In this document: positions 1 to 9,285 of the stretch, piece by piece
Layout of the letters: each line of letters begins with the position of its first letter
Numbering within the stretch: position 1 is the stretch's first letter
Made by a program: the position numbers and the translations under genes
Source of the DNA: Tubiluchus corallicola
Lineage: Eukaryota > Priapulida > Priapulimorpha > Priapulimorphida > Tubiluchidae
DNA: 20,000 nt
Assembly: GCA_030141605.1 (NCBI GenBank)
Contig: JAQGDQ010000286.1
Span: 45,001-65,000, forward strand
Direction: 5' to 3'
Notes under the pieces: model-generated
Told to the model about the DNA's origin: nothing
Database searches by the model: none
Seen by the model: only the letters and a program-made list of their open reading frames with translations

Positions 1-254
1 CTTATTCATTGCCTATTTAGTTTCTGTTCAATACATAATTAGTGCATAATGTTCTATACTGTAAGCTTTGCCTACATAAACTGGTTGTATGTTTGTAAAT
101 TTACCACTGATGATGACAGCAGCAGCCTGTGGAAACGTTTAGCATGTGGAAACCTTTTTAATGTAAAATTTTAATAAAGTCATGTTGTTTTTAACTATAA
201 AATTTTATTTATTTATTATTTATTTATTTTATAATAACTTCTTTGGTAGTCAAG
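1..254. other. AT-rich non-coding DNA
   Basis: No open frame or recognisable gene is visible. The only structure is a short impure ATTT-type run near 203-232. It directly precedes the spacer array and telomere-like block. Confidence 0.6.
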
Positions 255-320
255 TCACAGGAAAACAATCATGGAAAAGAAGTCACAATTTTGCAAAGGA
301 AATGTCACAGGAAAAAGTCG
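255..320 (+). repeat. Short purine-rich spacer array (GTCACAGGAAAA type)
   Basis: The motif GTCACAGGAAAA occurs twice (near 255 and 304), with GAAGTCACA and GAAAAAGTCGCC variants between and after. Purine-rich units of about 12-14 bases repeat imperfectly. The array lies immediately before the TTAGGG-like block. A similar array with AAAAAGTCA and AAAAAGTCACAC units lies before the CCCTAA block at the other end of the window, in the same orientation, so the two look related. Confidence 0.55.
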
Positions 321-330
321 CCATCAAATA

Positions 331-600
331 TGGCTAGGGTTAATGTTAGGGCTGTGATTAGGGTTACGGTTAATGTTGGGATTAGGGTTAGGGTTTGGGC
401 AGGCTAGGATTAGGGTTAGGATTTGGGCAGGCCAGGGTTAGCGTTAGGGTTAGGGTTATGACTAGGGTTAAGGTTAATGTTAGGGCTAGGCTTAGGGCAG
501 GGCTATGGTTAGCACTATTGTCAAGGTTGTGGCTAGGGTTTGGGTTAATGTTAGAGCTTGGGCTAAGGTTAGGGTTAATGTTAGGGCTAGGACTAGGTTA
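331..600 (+). repeat. Degenerate interstitial TTAGGG (telomere-like) block
   Basis: TTAGGG and variants (TTAATGTTAGGG, CTAGGG, TTTGGGCAGGC, GGGATTAGGG) fill about 270 bases with the G-rich strand on plus. It is too degenerate for a working telomere and is internal, so it is an interstitial telomeric sequence or a satellite derived from one. The 68-residue open frame at 395-601, made of Leu, Gly, Arg and Val, is a product of the repeat and not a gene. Confidence 0.9.
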
Positions 601-653
601 AAGTTAATGTACCTCGTACGTCATTCTCGCTCACTCTCGGAAAAGACGCAAAA

Positions 654-700
654 ATGCGAGCTTCACGGCAACGAACGCGTTTGAAAATCGCTAAGAAAAG
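654..700 (+). CDS. Possible initial coding exon (basic N-terminus), unrecognised
   Basis: An ATG at 654 opens 15 codons rich in Arg and Lys (begins MRASRQRTRLKIAKK) and runs into a consensus-like donor, AAAAG|GTAAGT, at 701-706. The exon sits in a CpG-rich patch (about 611-682) that stands out from the AT-rich surroundings, as promoter-proximal DNA often does. Two bases are left over at the donor. A possible acceptor at 2151-2152 (TTTGTGTCAG) would restore frame into an open stretch from 2153 to a TGA at 2313-2315, giving 69 residues, and an ATTAAA follows at 2505-2510. One in three acceptors would keep frame by chance and the downstream frame resembles no family I know, so this is a weak prediction. 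Confidence 0.25.
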
Positions 701-706
701 GTAAGT

Positions 707-1654
707 TAATTATTTTATAAGTCTCCTTTGTTTAATAATAATTAAGAATTGTTTGTGTAATCCTAATGCGTTAAAAACGACAATGTCTGCTGGGGTTATG
801 TAGGCCTTTAAATTTTTCATATGAACTTTCGGAAGATGCTGTCAACGTTACTAGTTGAGACGACTTACTAAGATTTGCCTGACAAATTGACTGACACTTT
901 GCGACACCATTGACTCCAAATTCACATTTTCCCATGGCTTTCCACTGACGACTTTGATGCTTATCTACCTAACAACCTGCCAAGGTGGGCGCAGACAATG
1001 GACAGGCAACAATGATAACGTAGCACCTGATTATTGAAGCACAGATAGTATTCATCAGCAGACAGGAATCACTTAATGGAGAAATGTACTGAACCAGGAG
1101 TAATTTAGCCAGAGGACTGACTGTCTTATCTCCAACAAATTGAACCAAGTCTTGATCAGAATGTAGTCGCAAAATGACACTGTAATTACAGCTGAAGGTA
1201 AACACATGTTGCTCGTGCAAATATATTTAGAATAAAGAAATTTTTCTATACTTTCTAAGTTTCATCTACATTTCAGTGGCTATCATGAACCTATGAAAAA
1301 ATGTTAGATTCTAAATAATTTGATAACAAGCTAGAATTGTAAAATTTTGCTATAAACCAGAATCAAGATTTTGCTTCCGGTAAAACGATGACGTCACAAA
1401 CGATTACTGCTACCCTTAATTGCATAGTGTACGTTTTGTTTATCACTTTTGGTTTTAGATAGTATATCCTACTGTTTCTGTGTGACTGCTTCTACTGACA
1501 TTTCCGTCTTAATACTCTTGTTTTAGAACATTCTTAACTTATCTGAAATTTAACATTATTAACTATCCTGCCAAGATCAAATATTAAAGGTAAAAAAGAA
1601 ATCTTATTAATTAATTTCTTAAAAACAAAACTTTAGACAACAGCGATATCAACT
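707..1654. other. Intergenic or intronic AT-rich DNA, nothing firm
   Basis: Mostly AT-rich with no repeat or RNA gene I can recognise. A minus-strand open frame of 83 codons at 969-1220 starts from TTG and has a moderately protein-like composition, but it has no good start or donor. I do not call it a gene. Confidence 0.5.
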
Positions 1655-1777
1655 ATGACGACAAGGACGGAAGTAGTGATGCTAATGATGATAACGATGA
1701 TGATGACGATAATTGTATTGTCTTGTGGTAAAAGTGGGTTTTGCAGCAGCAAAGGTGCAGTTAAATGATGATGATGG

Positions 1778-1818
<41 letters not shown>

Positions 1819-1825
1819 TTGATGT

Positions 1826-1859
<34 letters not shown>

Positions 1860-1950
1860 GGTGATGAAGGTGACGACGATGTTGATGATGATGACGACGA
1901 CGACGATGATGATGATGATGTTGATGACGATGGTGACGATAATGCAATTT
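1655..1950. repeat. GAT/GAC trinucleotide microsatellite
   Basis: Long impure (GAT)n with interspersed GAC, GTT, GAA and GGT triplets, densest at 1765-1942. Open frames on both strands translate as poly-Asp, poly-Met, poly-His or poly-Ile. Several frames being open at once is what an uninterrupted trinucleotide run gives, so these are not genes. Confidence 0.95.
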
Positions 1951-2152
1951 ATTTTCTTGCCTGATGATGATAACAATGTCATGCGACCTGATTTTCGTAG
2001 ACGTGAAAATTAACTGACATTACCCATTAATTAACCCGCAAATTTTAATTAAGGAGGTAATTTAGCTCCCCGAATTTTGCCCCAAGTGGCGCCCCGACTG
2101 GCAGTCAACTATGATTGTCCAAGATTGAATTTCCTGCAAGAATTTGTGTCAG

Positions 2153-2315
2153 TCAGCGAGAACAATGGACTGTAGTTATTCTGTGTCGAGCAGAGTGGCT
2201 GACTGCTCTGGTTAATCATATTCACGTTGAAATTTTACCTAATTTTCAGTTATCTGACTCGACGCCATTATTGTGTCTCACAATGGAGGCAGGGCGAGTT
2301 GCAAGGTTTGGCTGA
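2153..2315 (+). CDS. Possible second exon of the 654-700 candidate, unrecognised
   Basis: An open frame follows an AG at 2151-2152 and ends at TGA 2313-2315. It is about 54 codons including stop and somewhat less AT-rich than its surroundings. Its phase fits the donor at 701. The same frame can be opened by an ATG at 2115 only if the reading extends upstream of the putative acceptor. Two further donor-like sites (CAG|GTATTG and CTCAG|GTGAGA, about 2418-2436) lie downstream of the stop. I recognise no domain, and it could be chance. Confidence 0.2.
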
Positions 2316-3032
2316 TAGTGACCAACAGTGACCAACGTCTGGCAACGTATCCATTGCAGTAGTCTCCCCAGACGCTGCGGACCTTGGTGCCTTATCACGC
2401 TGGGAGGCAGAATGAACAGGTATTGCTCAGGTGAGAAAATGAAGAGATAAGAACATCAGGTGACATTTCTACCTGTTAGATTTGCATTAGGGGTAAATTA
2501 AGTTATTAAATGTATAATTACTATTGTACCGTGTATGTAATTCACAGGAAAAATGGGAATTTTATATCCCCCCAAAAAATTTACATACAAATTTATATTG
2601 TATAATCACATCAATGCATTTATACCAAAATTTATAGCATTTATAGCAATGCTGATAAATTTTTATTCTTGGTGGGAAATATTGATTTAGAAGTAATTAA
2701 GGAATTTATTAAATATGTTTGAAAAAGCGTTTTAAGACATGATGAATGATATACTATGTAATGATCATATTACTGTAAACGAGGCCAGGTGAATGATAAT
2801 CTATTATAAATACTAATCGTTAAACTTTTCATTAAATAACTAAAATAAATAACAGGAAGATTTAATAATATTTGTTTTATCAATAATTGTTTTGTTTGTC
2901 TGCAGTGTCATTATATTTCAAAATTGAAACTAATTGTATGTCTTGTTTTTCTTGTATTGTATGTATTTTTGGCACTAAGAAATATGAAATGTGGAATATG
3001 TTGATTGCACGTGTCTTCTCTAATCAAGAATC
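2316..3032. other. AT-rich non-coding DNA
   Basis: No gene or clear repeat is visible. There is a short duplicated motif (GTGACCAAC twice near 2318-2337) and an ATTAAA at 2505-2510. The rest is low-complexity AT-rich sequence. Confidence 0.5.
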
Positions 3033-3504
3033 TTAAAGGAAGACAGGATGATCTTTCATTTACTACCCAATTTTCAAATCCGACAAAAGTATACCTTTTA
3101 ACGCAATTAATACTGCAAAAGCTTTTCTGATAATTAAATTATAAATTAAAATCTTAGTTAACGGCGAGCGAGCTCAACTAGTTGATGACATCACGAACTA
3201 GCATAATTTTTAACAGCAAAAATATTCCACGAGCGTGTTTGCGAAAAGAAAAGAAGATATTCAGTGTGTTGTACTAAAACTTTTCAAGCTTTAAGATAAA
3301 AATTTAAATTTCGAATTTACCGCTGTGCTCACGCATGAACGTGTGCAGTTCGTCACGAACTAACACATCTGAACTGAAATGTACAGCGAAATAGCGTTTG
3401 GTCTGGTAATAATTTTTTCACGTAAGTCATTTTGAAAAAAAATGTATTTTAAAGAGCAGAATGTTTTGACCTACAGTTTAAGATTAGGTCCAGCTTTGCT
3501 TCAA
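3033..3504 (+). mobile_element. TTAA-ended MITE, copy A (internally deleted)
   Basis: Begins with TTAAAGGAAGACAGGA and ends at ...GCTTTGCTTCAA, a mutated form of the family's CTTTAA end. It shares long stretches with the other four copies, such as AACAGCAAAAATATTCCA, TAAGATAAAAA and the end segment GACCTACAGTTTAAGATT. Compared with copies C and D it lacks about 130 bases after the CATCTGAACTGA segment, including the family's ACTAGTGGCGCGAA block. There is no coding capacity. The TTAA at the left edge suits an element that targets TTAA, as piggyBac and some Sola elements do. Confidence 0.8.
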
Positions 3505-3659
3505 AGTAGGAAAGTAGACGATTCCTAGTCGACTTCTGAGTTTAGACAAAACTGCCTAAAATTGGAAAAAATAACTAGAAGTTCACTAAACTAAGCAAAC
3601 GTTTAAATTACTGTACTCTATCTCATCGATAAAATTAATAACATTTTCTGATGAGCAAG
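3505..3659. other. Non-coding DNA
   Basis: Short AT-rich stretch between MITE copy A and the GGTTCA repeat cluster. Nothing is recognised. Confidence 0.4.
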
Positions 3660-3790
3660 TGGCGTTTTGGTTCACAATGGTTCATAATGGTTCATTATGG
3701 TTCAAACTAATGAGCAAGTGGTTCATAATGAAAGTGTGAAACACTGACGTTTTTTGGTTCACAACGAAAGTGTGAAACAGTGACGTTTTG
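3660..3790 (+). repeat. Local direct-repeat cluster (GGTTCAYAATG units)
   Basis: GGTTCACAATG, GGTTCATAATG and GGTTCATTATG occur in series at about 3669-3704. A longer unit then appears twice, GGTTCAYAAYGAAAGTGTG followed by AAACASTGACGTTTT, at about 3720-3752 and 3756-3787. The phrase ATGAGCAAGTGG is also duplicated (about 3651 and 3709). The cluster is non-coding and looks like slippage or nested duplication. Confidence 0.8.
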
Positions 3791-4750
3791 CCAGCTGCCG
3801 CGAAAAATTTAAGTAACATAAAATCATTTCATTTGTTACAAATAAAAAAATACATTCCAGTCATTAGACTTTTAGTGAAAGAACAGGAATTACACACACA
3901 AAAACAAATGCACACAGCAACACACAAACGAAGCAAATAACCTGACAAGTACTACATAAAGGTGTACGCTTGAGATGTATATTACTCCTAAAAACAGCTG
4001 CATTATACATTAAAAAGAATTCAAACCAAATTTCATGATAAATAATTCGATACAGCGCTATAAGTTGATTTCAATATTAAAAAAGTTCTATAATGTCTAC
4101 AATTATTGCAATGATAATAATTATAGTAAAAATTAAAATGAGAGGCAGGACTTAGGGAACTAAAAAGGTAGGATCTGTCCAATCAGGATCGTTTTTGAAT
4201 TTAAAAAATAATCGTTCATTTTAGTAATATATCCCTTTCAAATAGGTAAGCATAATATCAAAATGTATTTTTATGTGGAATTTTTTTGCGTCACTTTAAA
4301 AAAATCCTCTTTCTCCTTTAAGACACGATATCAGTTTAGTTTAAACCTAATTTATTATAGGATTGGATCAGACAGTTTGAACAACATGATTTAGGATCCT
4401 CACCGCAACAGACTTTATACACTATTTACAAAAACATTTACAGTAAGAACAGACCATAACTACACAGAAAATGACGGTTAGAAAATATTAATCTACGATT
4501 ATTTAAGAATGATGCATTTCATATCAGATAGAAACTACTGGAAGCGTTTAGTACGTAATATAAAGTCATGTATACATTGGAATATTTTACAGATAGCAAC
4601 ATAGTTAAATTCATCTTTTCCAAACAATCACAACTTCAACAGATCATTATTTCCTAGGGCAGCATATAATCAGTTTATCAGTTTATAAAGCTGCTCTCAC
4701 CTCTTTAAAAGCCACAACCCTTGGGCAATAGATATAATAACATCATGCAC
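3791..4750. other. AT-rich non-coding DNA with a CA-rich patch
   Basis: About 3885-3945 is rich in ACACA and AACAAA. The remainder is AT-rich with no open frame of note and no recognised element. Its right end should hold the 3' end of the minus-strand transcript that uses the poly(A) signal at 4751-4756. Confidence 0.5.
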
Positions 4751-4756
4751 TTTATT
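4751..4756 (-). promoter_or_regulatory. Candidate poly(A) signal AATAAA
   Basis: TTTATT on plus is AATAAA on minus. It lies about 150 bases downstream of the minus-strand stop at 4907-4909, followed on minus by GTGCATGATGTT, a GT-rich downstream element. The spacing supports the terminal exon call. Confidence 0.5.
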
Positions 4757-4906
4757 TCCCTGTACCGGTCAAATTATGCTTAACTACATAATTAGTCGCC
4801 ATTAATAAAAAACTGCCCTTTACAGCTTGGTAACTGTTTCTAGCATTGAGTTTAGCATAATCCGGTAATAAGTGGGCAGAAATCTTGGAGATTATCCTCC
4901 TGTTAA

Positions 4907-5024
4907 TTAGTAGTCGGTTCCGCAACATGTGTAGTCGCCAGCATCTTTACAAATACGTTCGCATGCCAGGAAGTCGAGTTTATGAAAATTAATCTGCCAG
5001 GCAGTCACCATGTCTGAACAAAGT
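4907..5024 (-). CDS. Likely terminal exon of a cysteine-rich protein, unrecognised
   Basis: On minus, an acceptor with a pyrimidine-rich tract (TTCCCTCCTTTAACTACAG, AG at 5026-5025) is followed by one phase base and 38 codons ending in TAA at 4909-4907. The peptide has five cysteines in the order C-x18-C-x3-C-x7-CC and ends CCGTDY. Closely spaced cysteines near a C-terminus are typical of small secreted, disulfide-bonded proteins, but I cannot assign a family. An AATAAA lies about 150 bases downstream at the expected distance. The upstream exon must leave two bases. I found no convincing signal-peptide exon in the window, so the gene is partial. It could also be a chance frame behind a good acceptor, or a decayed exon. 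Confidence 0.45.
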
Positions 5025-5031
5025 CTGTAGT

Positions 5032-5162
5032 TAAAGGAGGGAACAAGTCGCTCAGTATGTTGGGTTTATTTTACTGTTTTCACTTAAACTGTTTGTGGTG
5101 TGCTAAAGGAAAGAACAAGTCACTTAGTATGTTGGGTTTATTTTACTGCTATCACTTAAACT
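5032..5162. repeat. 72-bp tandem duplication next to the exon acceptor
   Basis: Two similar units of about 59 bases begin with TAAAGGA (about 5033 and 5104) and share AGTATGTTGGGTTTATTTTA followed by CTTAAACT, with a period of 72. The first unit's left edge forms, on minus, the pyrimidine tract of the acceptor at 5025. The second carries a parallel tract with CCTTTAG. The duplication therefore lies in the predicted intron and copies part of the 3' splice region. Confidence 0.9.
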
Positions 5163-5693
5163 TAGAAAGATATAACAAAGAAATTTACAAAGAAGTGCCT
5201 ATAAAGCATAAATTTAAAATAAACTACCTCTGAATAGAAATTTTCAGGCGTGGTGGTTGCCGTCATTCGCTTGAAAATTATGACGTAAGTGGGAGACTTC
5301 GTTGCTTTTCGTAAGTGCATTGTGACTTTCTGTAAGCACGCGCTGCTTAAACTAATTCAAACTTCTACAGCTTACCTAATGTTCACGCAAAAATATTAAA
5401 ATATTAGCTATCTAATTATTTGTAATAACTTATTATACTTTTGATGATAATTGACTGTGCACTGCTTTTCTTTAGGGCGAATGACGTCATTGGAAGAAAA
5501 ATGGGCATTCAAAATGGAAGCGCCCAACCATGAAGTGATCGTGACTTTAAAGTGATTTTACTAGTTACACGAGGCGCTTATTGCAATTTTTTTACTAAAT
5601 CCTTATAAAATTTTTCCCGAATATTGAAATAACCCTGCTTTCCCAGAAGACTTGACTTGACAGAAAACTGAGAATACGCAAGAATCTACTCAA
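5163..5693. other. Non-coding DNA, no firm feature
   Basis: AT-rich with a few CpG and TGACGT motifs (GACGTAAG near 5281, GACGTCAT near 5482) that recall the MITE family but do not align convincingly. A minus-strand open frame at 5595-5831 lies partly in MITE copy B and is not a gene. Confidence 0.45.
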
Positions 5694-6237
5694 ATACCTA
5701 TAGATGTACGCGTTTCTGATAACTAAATAATAGATTAAAAACTTAATTAACGGCTGGAGAGCCCAACTATTGATAACATCACAGACTAACATAATTTTCA
5801 ACAGCAAAAATATTCCACGAGCGTGCTGCACGTGTTTGTGAAAGCAAAAATTGAAGTGCAGTGCTACTGTAAGATATTCAATGTGTTGTACTAGAACTAG
5901 GCAAGTTTTAAGATAAAAATTCGTATTTCAAATTTACAGCTGTGCTCATGCATGACTTGTCGAACGTGTGCAGTACGTCACAAATGAACACATGATACAG
6001 CACCTGTTTTTTGTGCAACGTGTTTGCAAAATGCAGGCGCTACTGCCCGTCTATCTAGCGAATGGTAAAATGCATGTAACAGCGAAGTACTAGTGGCGCG
6101 AAAGTGAAATTGTCTTTATGTGGTAATAATTGTTTCATGTAAGTCATTTTTGAAAAAAATAGTATGTTTCCTTTCAATATTTTAAAGAATGTTTTGTTTC
6201 GATCTGCAGTTTCAGATTAGGACCGGTTTTGCTTGAA
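5694..6237 (+). mobile_element. TTAA-ended MITE, copy B (left end lost)
   Basis: Matches the family from about the GCGTTTCTGATAA segment through to the 3' end (...CCGGTTTTGCTTGAA, where the usual TTAA has become TGAA). The left 90 or so bases, including the TTAAAGGAA terminus, cannot be aligned and appear replaced or truncated, so the left boundary is approximate. It keeps the middle region missing from copy A, with the blocks AACAGCGAAGTACTAGTGGC and GTCAATTTTTG-like A/T-rich ends. Non-coding. Confidence 0.75.
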
Positions 6238-7616
6238 ATAAATGTTAAATTATTTAAAAGCCTGCATTGGAATTGACGCCGAATGAAAGATGCTTATGCT
6301 CATCCTCGTTGCTATTTCTATAGATTTATTATGAAAAGGTTTCCTCTATTGGAAAGCATTGCGTGGAAATATTCATAATTCCTGTTTACATTATTTGACA
6401 TTGATTAAAACTTTTATTTAGAACAATACAACACTTTCATTAGACTACGTCTCTAATTGGGTTATCAATACAGGTGTGCACAGGTAAAAGCCACTACACC
6501 AACACTTGAGTAAGTCAAAGGAGGCACGCCACCCACAGACAGCACAATACAAGCAAGGGTATTTAGCATATACATGCAAACAAAGCATTATAATGCTGAG
6601 AAGAAAGCCCCGGGTCTGATTATTTTAAGAAAAAAATCCCAGCAGACATCTTACAATTTACAAACCGTTATCGTCTATTAGGCAAAACAAGGCAAAATAT
6701 ATGCCCCATAAAACCCGATGGAGACAAAAATCCAATTATCATAAACCAACAAATTTGGCTTGAAACTATAAACACATAAACAATGAGGGCTGTTAGGGTA
6801 GGGACGCTATATTTGACGGGGCGTTTGGTTGGAGTAAAAGAAAAATCAGCATAGACAAACAACTGGAGAATATAAATTCACAACAGTTTGTTTTCTTACA
6901 CTCAAGGTGAACGAACAGGACCCAAGGCTGTCCGTTTTCCATGCTTTTGGAAAATTATTTAGCAAACAATTCAACTGAGAAGTAACATTGCATTAGTAGG
7001 TCTGAGGAATCAATCTGAAATTTAGATTATTTCATTTTGATTAAAGCAATATTACATGCTGGAACTGCCTTGATATCTATAAAAAAGTATTTTGACTTTA
7101 TAGCCTAAATGCAATGCTGCTTTGCAGGCGAGGAATTTTTATTGAATTTTTTACAAATTTTATTTAAATTTTTTGTTTATTTCAACTCATAAACGTACTG
7201 ATTAAGACATACTATTGCAGATACAGTTTAAACTAAGCAGAAATAATTTAAAATGCAACATAATCTATGCATTATTGTCACTCGTGCCAGCATAAAACTG
7301 TTGTTACTAACAATTCAAATGCTTTAATTGATTATTGGACTTTGAAACGTTGCGTCAATGTCACTTTGACGTCGGCTGGTTACAGCTATTGACGTCAAAT
7401 TCTGCGTTGACCAAACGAGTAATTGTCAGAGCTAAATATTTTTATCTTCAATTGTTAAATATCATTCGTTTTGAAGAAATTAACATTGATAAATTCCAGA
7501 GAAATATCAAATACGTTTTACAGCCCCCCAAAAATCGATTGTTGCAACTTACTATAGCTTTATCAACAATTAGCATTGCTGTATAGAGATTCGCTGCTAT
7601 TAGTACTAATACGTAA
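6238..7616. other. Non-coding DNA, no firm feature
   Basis: No recognisable element or gene. Short frames such as the minus frame at 6668-6862 and the plus frame at 7335-7586 have no supporting start, splice or poly(A) context. At about 7365-7395 TTGACGTC occurs twice. The right end abuts the SINE tail. Confidence 0.45.
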
Positions 7617-7620
7617 TAAC

Positions 7621-7686
<66 letters not shown>

Positions 7687-7940
7687 CTTTGTTTAAAGTC
7701 GGCTTTTGGGTCAACAATTAACATTAGCTCAAAGAGCTATTATCGCCGACTGTAAATAACAACCTACAACTACATAACAGAGACTATTATTACCCCACTT
7801 TTACCCTAAATACCACGCGTCAGGCAGGGCAACAGCAGGTACCATTTTTAAAGTCTTTGGTATGACCCGGCCGCTGGTTCGAACTCACGACCTCCCAGAC
7901 GGAAAACAGACGCATTACCACTAAACCAAACCGTCTGGTC
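7617..7940 (-). mobile_element. tRNA-derived SINE with (ATT)n tail
   Basis: Read on minus from about 7940, the head resembles a tRNA. The A-box-like GGTTTAGTGGTAA is near 7916-7929 and the B box GAGTTCGAACC is exactly at 7876-7886, which together form an internal RNA polymerase III promoter. The body contains AAAATGGTACCTGCTG and a CCTGCCTGACGCG stretch that resembles the conserved central domain of eumetazoan SINEs (Nin-DC type, from memory). The 3' end is a run of about 22 ATT triplets (7617-7686 on plus as AAT), as in SINEs mobilised by L2-like LINEs. No clear target-site duplication was seen. The ORF at 7448-7717, mostly poly-Tyr, is an artefact of the tail. Confidence 0.8.
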
Positions 7941-8023
7941 TAAATGCAATAAAGTTTATTGTAAAAGAGAAAAAAGAAAACAATGCAATGTAATAAAATA
8001 AAATAATATCAAGTAAAATGAAA
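7941..8023. other. A-rich spacer
   Basis: Contains AATAAAGTTTATT near 7949, so AATAAA appears on both strands. The minus copy (7957-7962) is a distant candidate poly(A) signal for the ORF at 8346-8507. Otherwise a simple A-rich run. Confidence 0.4.
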
Positions 8024-8145
8024 TAAAATCAAATTTGTTACACTTGTATATATGTATTATAACTACAGTTAATCAGTAACAGTAATTACAGTAAAATCAA
8101 AGTTAATTTGTTATACCTGTACATATGTGTTATAATTACACATTT
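8024..8145. repeat. Imperfect direct duplication, about 70 bp
   Basis: AAAATCAAATTTGTTACACTT... at about 8027 and AAAATCAAAGTTAATTTGTTA... at about 8093 share TTTGTTAYACYTGTAYATATG and a following TATAAYTACA. The second copy has a small insertion. Non-coding. Confidence 0.7.
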
Positions 8146-8345
8146 TTCTTGCTTTGTTTTTCCTTTTACTCCTATTTCTTGATAGTTATTGTGTTATGTG
8201 TATCTAATAATATAGTTTATGTGTATCTAACAGTTATAATTTTTTTATATATTAGTAGTTTTTGTGAATAGCAAATGTCTGTGTAAATTTAACATTATGA
8301 TTCGTTCATTCGTAATTATATAGTCTTGCGCAGCATTATGACAAA
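8146..8345. other. AT-rich non-coding DNA
   Basis: Contains a GTGTATCTAA duplication (about 8198 and 8221) and nothing else recognised. It would be the 3' flank of the minus ORF to its right. Confidence 0.4.
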
Positions 8346-8507
8346 TCACGTCGTTCCCTTTTCGACGGGACGCTTCAAAAAAGCCGCCCGTTCTCGATAA
8401 TTTTCGTGGAATAGTTCAAGCACGTTTTGGTCCACCCCTCTTCGTTCAACCCACCAACTATGCAGTTTTTCAGCTTCATGATTCGGCATCACTTTAAGCA
8501 GGGACAT
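8346..8507 (-). CDS. Short coding-like ORF or terminal exon, 53 aa, unrecognised
   Basis: An ATG at 8507 on minus opens 53 codons ending in TGA at 8348-8346. The peptide begins MSLLKVMPNHEAEK and includes a WWVERRGVDQN segment and FHENYRERAAFLKR. It has a balanced composition rich in charged residues, two adjacent Trp and no low complexity, and GC and CpG content is higher than nearby. Two in-frame stops (TAA TAG) lie just upstream, so it is either a complete small ORF or a last exon entered at the AG at about 8511-8512 (ACTAATAG, weak pyrimidine tract) or at CTTAAAG just inside. No close poly(A) signal was seen. An AATAAA on minus occurs about 385 bases away. No family recognised. Confidence 0.35.
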   Translation of the reverse strand: MSLLKVMPNHEAEKLHSWWVERRGVDQNVLELFHENYRERAAFLKRPVEKGTT

Positions 8508-9180
8508 CAGTAGCTATTAGTGGCAAATTACCGACTGGACACGGAGCACCAGGTATTGAGAATAACACCATTGTACCTCTGCCGAATTCTATCCGGTGTC
8601 AAAAGGCATTTTATTTTGCTTGGAGTTTTACTGATTTGCGATTCTGATATTGGAGACATAGCCAGAAGCTGTCGTTTTAACATAAAAGGAAAATTTCACC
8701 AATTACGGCTTAATAATTGCTATTGTTACTGGGGGAATTAGTAAATTTTCACAGATTAAGCGTAAACTAGTTTGAGTTCAGAGTAGTGAAAGTATCTGTT
8801 GATAAAACAACGATATCCATTTCAAATGTTTTAATCCCTTTCTGATTGTACGAATATATTCATATATTTGCATATTTACGGAAATATGGGACTGCTCGGG
8901 TGGTAGTTTGGTGGAGGCTTTTAGTTTTTTTTAAAACTCTTGTAAACCGAAGATTAAATTACATTATATTAATATAGATACACTGAGGTTTATAATTATA
9001 ATTACATTACATTAAAACGACTTTACACAATATTAATTAAAACAGACTGAAGTTTAAATTACATTTAAACCAAATAATTTACGTTAAGAGTATGCGTGTA
9101 TTGCCTAGCTGAGAAAAAGATGCGTTAGTTTTAATTGTGCATATCTGGAAAAGAAATTTGTTAGACAATAATAAAGCCAT
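8508..9180. other. AT-rich non-coding DNA
   Basis: A plus frame of 73 codons at 8520-8741 overlaps nothing recognisable. About 8951-9075 has a repeated GAAG-TTAAATTACATT phrase and the short palindrome GTTTAAAT-TAC-ATTTAAAC at about 9052. No firm gene. Confidence 0.45.
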
Positions 9181-9229
9181 GTTATCATTATCATCATCAT
9201 CATCGTCATCCATTACCACCACCACCACC

Positions 9230-9263
<34 letters not shown>

Positions 9264-9285
9264 TCATCATTATCATCACCATCAG
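9181..9285. repeat. Compound TCA/CAC/CAT microsatellite
   Basis: Blocks of (TCA)n, then (CCA)n, then (TCA)n on plus. Both strands are open over the run, giving poly-Ser/Thr/Ile and poly-Met/Val/Asp peptides. These are artefacts of a trinucleotide repeat. Confidence 0.95.

Noticed and set aside
395-601. 68-residue Leu/Gly/Arg/Val open frame
   Set aside because: It translates the TTAGGG-like repeat. Open frames of this kind follow from the hexamer.
969-1220. 83-codon minus-strand frame with a fairly protein-like composition
   Set aside because: Starts only from TTG. An acceptor-like AATTACAG lies inside it, but there is no good donor, no poly(A) signal and no family resemblance. Left as possible coding debris.
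1633-2013. Overlapping open frames with poly-Asp, poly-His, poly-Met and poly-Ile
   Set aside because: All come from the GAT microsatellite, which is open in several frames on both strands.
5595-5831. Minus frame similar to part of the plus frame at 15638-15892
   Set aside because: The similarity is explained by MITE copies B and D being homologous DNA. The frame is not kept in copies A, C or E.
7448-7717. Open frame with a poly-Tyr run
   Set aside because: Produced by the (ATT)n tail of the tRNA-SINE.
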